Shown piece after piece: positions 8,275-10,453 of a stretch of 10,453 nucleotides of DNA. The notes below the pieces were generated by a model. It saw nothing but the letters and a program-made list of their open reading frames with translations. It had not been told where the DNA came from and ran no database searches. Both the position numbers and the translations under genes were made by a program. Each line of letters starts with the position of its first letter. Within the stretch, counting starts at the first letter, position 1. The DNA is from Cephalothrix spiralis (Eukaryota > Nemertea > Palaeonemertea > Archinemertea > Cephalotrichidae): assembly GCA_032353305.1 (NCBI GenBank), contig JAUCNG010404139.1:1-10453 (forward strand), written 5' to 3'.

Positions 8275-8671
8275 GTAAGTACAAAAAACTAAGTTTTCCC
8301 TTATTGTCCGGCTCGGGCTCGGTATATAATTAAAGACCTTCATATGAGTGTGACAAAATAGAAGCATTTCAATTAAAATGTGAAAAAAATAGAAATAGTA
8401 GTATGAGTTTTTTAGAAGAAAAGTTCAGATTGACAAACAAACAAAAAATTACAGAGGATATTTTGTAAAGAAATATTTATTGTGTATGGTTCCATTACAT
8501 CATTCATAAAACGTTTTGATGTTTGTTTTACCAGCGAATTTTTCAAGTGATTATACGTATACTATACACTCCAGTCAGCCCAGTGTAGATTATGTATTGT
8601 TGTCAAGCGGTTTAGAATATTCTTGTTGTTAGTCTTGATTTTATCTTTTTTATTTTCCCAATTTGTTGTAG
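8275..8671 (+). other. Intron 8
   Basis: Intron of about 400 bases. The donor is GTAAGT with an overlapping GTACAA four bases on. Two candidate acceptors, GTAG at 8671 and GAAG at 8676, lie five bases apart. The last 165 bases (from about 8505) are duplicated upstream of exon 10. No additional exon recognised. Confidence 0.8.
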
Positions 8672-8770
8672 TGAAGAAAGTGCAGAAATCTCCAGTGGTT
8701 GTACCAACGAACAAATACCCCGAAATTACGTACCCTGAAACTACAGGTAAGAAACATTAAAAATTTTTTT
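8505..8770. repeat. Duplicated segment, copy 1 (intron end, exon 9, donor)
   Basis: From CATAAAACGTT onward this segment matches 9687-9955 with substitutions and small gaps. Shared landmarks in the same order are CCAGCG(A/G)ATTTTT, CCAGTG or AAGTGA with an ACTATA run, GCGGTTTAGAATATTC, TCTTGATT, TTTTATCTTTTT, TTGTAG(T/C)GAAGAAA, and the donor GGTAA followed by CATTA. The distance between exon starts is 1,175 bases. The copies include both intron and coding sequence, so this is a genomic segmental duplication and not mere convergence of the linkers. Confidence 0.88.
8672..8746 (+). CDS. Exon 9: short Lys/Pro-rich linker exon
   Basis: A 75-base exon in phase 1-1 if it begins at 8672, encoding about 25 residues: a basic start (KKVQKS), then PVVVPTNKYPEITYPETT. 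There is no FN3 fold; it looks like a linker or stalk that follows the domain array, rich in Pro, Thr and Tyr. The donor is GTAAGA. Homology to exon 10, which must use the first AG for frame, supports 8672; but with the strong phase 0 donor at 8275 the frame requires the second AG and a start at 8677. Using 8672 with donor 8275 would put a TGA immediately after the junction. I give the 8672 start by homology, with the alternative equally open. Confidence 0.75.
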
Positions 8771-9039
8771 ACGTATTACGCTCAGGACGGACGGTCTAGC
8801 AAATTTCATACTCCCTGCGTACATGGCTAATTCGAGCGTACGTTTTATATGGACGGCCCTGAACGTTTTGGATAGTTTGGTTGATAATAACTAATTTGAT
8901 AATTAATCTGTAATCTAGATCTAATTATTGCCATTTAATACTTAAATATTATCTGTTTGCAGAAGCGTATGACTAGCTTTTGCTGTTTGCCATACCGGCG
9001 GATTTTCATCTTGGATAATGGCAATAAGATCCAATAACA

Positions 9040-9082
9040 TGTCATTTAGACAAAATTAGAAATCATCATCTGTCTAATGACA
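9040..9082. repeat. Small inverted repeat TGTCATTTAGACA / TGTCTAATGACA
   Basis: The 13-base left arm (9040-9052) and 12-base right arm (9071-9082) are reverse complements apart from one extra T. An 18-base loop lies between. A further TGTCTAAT follows at about 9091. It may be part of an old MITE end. Confidence 0.6.
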
Positions 9083-9269
9083 CAAAAAATGTCTAATATT
9101 TTTACACGACTTGGCTTCAATCAACGCGATCAATCACGTGTTTCGAAAATAATGTAACAGCCGCGTTCTTTTTGGCTGAGCTCATGAAGCGAAATGCCTT
9201 CAGGGTCCAAAGCTAGGTTACATTGGTGTACAGATGTCTGATCACGGCCTACAATATCCGTTGATCTTA

Positions 9270-9398
9270 AGTCTCGTTATCGTTCGACAACACTTTCCGC
9301 GGCGGGGGTGTTGGAGGGCGATACGGACCTTCGTATACTAGTCTCGTTATCGTTCGACAACACTTTCCGCGGCGGGGGTGTACGGACCTTCGTATACT
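9270..9398. repeat. Near-identical tandem duplication, 70 and 59 bases
   Basis: AGTCTCGTTATCGTTCGACA starts at 9270 and again at 9340. The units end in ACGGACCTTCGTATACT. They are identical except that the second lacks 11 bases (9311-9321, TTGGAGGGCGA) after the GGCGGGGGTG run. The unit is clearly richer in G+C and CpG than the surrounding intron. The absence of substitutions means a recent duplication, or a recently inserted repeat. Confidence 0.92.
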
Positions 9399-9686
9399 AA
9401 GGTAAAGCTAGCTATGCCAGCTATGAAGTCTGATGAAAATTTATTCTTTTAAAGACCCCACTGTCTATAGTTGCTACGGGGACGCATGCGCACTTAACTT
9501 GCCTATACTAAATGTATACCGATACAATCTTGATAGACGCTGTTAATACACACCGACATATAAGATCTTTAAACTTAAAGATGTTTGAAATGTGCCAAAT
9601 AAAATTGTAGCAAGTCACAAAGTGATAAAAAAGAAATTGTAGCAAAAAGTAACATCTCTATTCACAAAAAGCCACAGCTACATTAA

Positions 9687-9955
9687 CATAAAACGTTCTG
9701 CTGCTTGTTTTTTGTACCATTCCTTTGCCAGCGGATTTTTTCCAGTGACTATATCGTGCACTATATTGTTATCTCGCGGTTTAGAATATTCATGTTAATG
9801 TTCTTGATTTCTGTTTAATTTAATTTTATCTTTTTATTTCTTGTAGCGAAGAAATTTCAGAAAAAAGAGGAATCGCCCCCAGTGGTACCACCGTACAATT
9901 ACTCTGGAATTACAAACCCAGAACCTAAAGGTAAAGAGCATTATAAAATATATAT
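9687..9955. repeat. Duplicated segment, copy 2 (intron end, exon 10, donor)
   Basis: Second copy of 8505-8770, with the same order of landmarks (CATAAAACGTTCT, TTTGCCAGCGGATTTTT, GCGGTTTAGAATATTCAT, TTTTATCTTTTTATTT, TTGTAGCGAAGAAA). It has a slightly different intron interior, a 9-base longer exon and GTAAAG as donor. Confidence 0.88.
9847..9930 (+). CDS. Exon 10: paralogous Lys/Pro-rich linker exon
   Basis: An 84-base, phase 1-1 exon of about 28 residues, paralogous to exon 9: KKFQKKEESPPVVPPY then NYSGITNPEPK. Compared with exon 9 it has three extra residues after the basic start, keeps the S-P-x-V-V-P and I-T-x-P-E motifs, and is more acidic (KEE). An N-Y-S sequon appears in place of the N-K-Y of exon 9. 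It follows exon 9 in frame (ACA G joins CG AAG to give Ala), so exons 9 and 10 can be used together, singly or not at all without breaking the frame. Acceptor is TTCTTGTAG; the second AG five bases on would shift the frame. It probably continues the stalk, perhaps toward a membrane segment beyond the window. Confidence 0.85.
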
Positions 9956-10453
9956 TTTGCAGGGGGGATTAGGGTGGTCCTTATTTTGCGATTTTTCGAA
10001 AAGTTAAGGTGCTTAATCGATTTTAGGTGGGATTTAAAAAATTAAATTTTTTTTTAGAAGTTGCTACCGTTGACTTTAAATTGGCGCCACCCACATGGTA
10101 CTAAAGTGCCATATCTCATATATGCGATTACCCAATCATAAATGTATGTGCGTCATTCGATTCCTAGACATCGAAAACCCCTATTTACATTAAAAATTAA
10201 GCAAAGCGGATACAATTTTTAAGCGCCGCCTCAAAAAACAGCCGTTTTTTAGTTAGGGCACTTCTGATCGAGATAGAAAAAAATATTAGTATTTTTGAAT
10301 TCCTTGGGTAGGAAAACCATGGGGTGGTCAAGGTTTCATGTTCCTAACCCTATTATCTTCCGAGTTATGGGGGAGTCAAAAATCCGCAAATTTGTACACG
10401 GGTTACAGAATTTGCGGATTTTTGATCCCCCATAACTCGGAAGATAATAGGGT
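9931..10453 (+). other. Intron 10, start only (runs off the window)
   Basis: Begins with GTAAAG and continues past the window end without a recognisable acceptor-exon pair. It carries two GGGTGGTC words (about 9972 and 10322) and the large inverted repeat at the right edge; the stretch between them may belong to one interspersed element. Confidence 0.7.
10347..10453. mobile_element. Long near-perfect inverted repeat cut by the window end
   Basis: The left arm 10347-10392 and right arm 10409-10453 are reverse complements with only one extra base on the left (GGGAGTCAAAAA against GGGATCAAAAA). The loop is 16 bases (TGTACACGGGTTACAG), itself able to close by TGTA/TACA. The right arm is still paired at the last base of the window, so the palindrome may be longer. 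It looks like the core or end of a foldback transposable element or MITE of recent origin; no superfamily could be assigned. Confidence 0.85.

Larger units (their letters stand above)
8747..9846 (+). other. Intron 9
   Basis: Intron of 1,100 bases with GTAAGA donor and TTTTTATTTCTTGTAG acceptor. It contains a small hairpin (9040-9082), a recent tandem duplication (9270-9398) and, at its 3' end, the duplicated copy of the end of intron 8. The middle is more GC-rich than the other introns. No exon recognised. Confidence 0.83.

Noticed and set aside
8275-8292. Coding continuation of exon 8 to the in-frame stop as the true end of the gene
   Set aside because: It requires ignoring a perfect GTAAGT donor and the following well-formed linker exons; kept only as a possible intron-retention product.

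Overview
This is eukaryotic, intron-rich, AT-rich genomic DNA. It holds the middle part of one plus-strand gene for a protein made of tandem fibronectin type III (FN3) domains. The long noncoding stretches, GT-AG splice sites, pyrimidine-rich acceptors and strict 'phase 1' (codon split after its first base) exon architecture point to an animal. Several AGGCCTA words and CATGTAC-rich AT sequence in the introns remind me of marine invertebrate genomes, perhaps an ambulacrarian, but that is a weak impression. No start codon, signal peptide, transmembrane segment or stop codon of the gene is inside the window, so the gene runs off both ends.

Layout: a first partial FN3 domain (684-822, C-terminal half only) is followed by seven exons that each encode one whole or nearly whole FN3 domain: 1327-1674, 2496-2774, 3345-3638, 4490-4765, 5262-5546, 6174-6467 and 7976-8274. 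Six of these are symmetrical 1-1 exons with lengths divisible by three, the usual form for modules shuffled and duplicated by exon. Domains differ strongly from each other, so the array is old. Then come two short, related exons (8672 or 8677 to 8746, and 9847-9930) encoding Lys-rich then Pro/Tyr/Thr-rich linkers. They lie inside a visible genomic duplication that also copied intron sequence. Several N-X-S/T sequons and unpaired-looking cysteines fit an extracellular or receptor ectodomain role. I do not recognise the gene.

The introns carry repeats: a 35-bp-arm hairpin just upstream of the fifth exon's acceptor, a 222-bp foldback element in intron 7, a CGTGAA-rich degenerate repeat in the same intron, a near-identical 70/59-bp tandem duplication in intron 9, and a long inverted repeat cut by the right edge of the window. 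I found no bacterial-type genes, CRISPR array or RNA gene.

The most unusual points are the junction between the last FN3 exon and the first linker exon, where paired alternative donors and acceptors give two in-frame products (plus frame-breaking mixes), the sixth-exon FN3 domain that appears to lack its last strand, and the cysteine-rich FN3 domain of exon 7.
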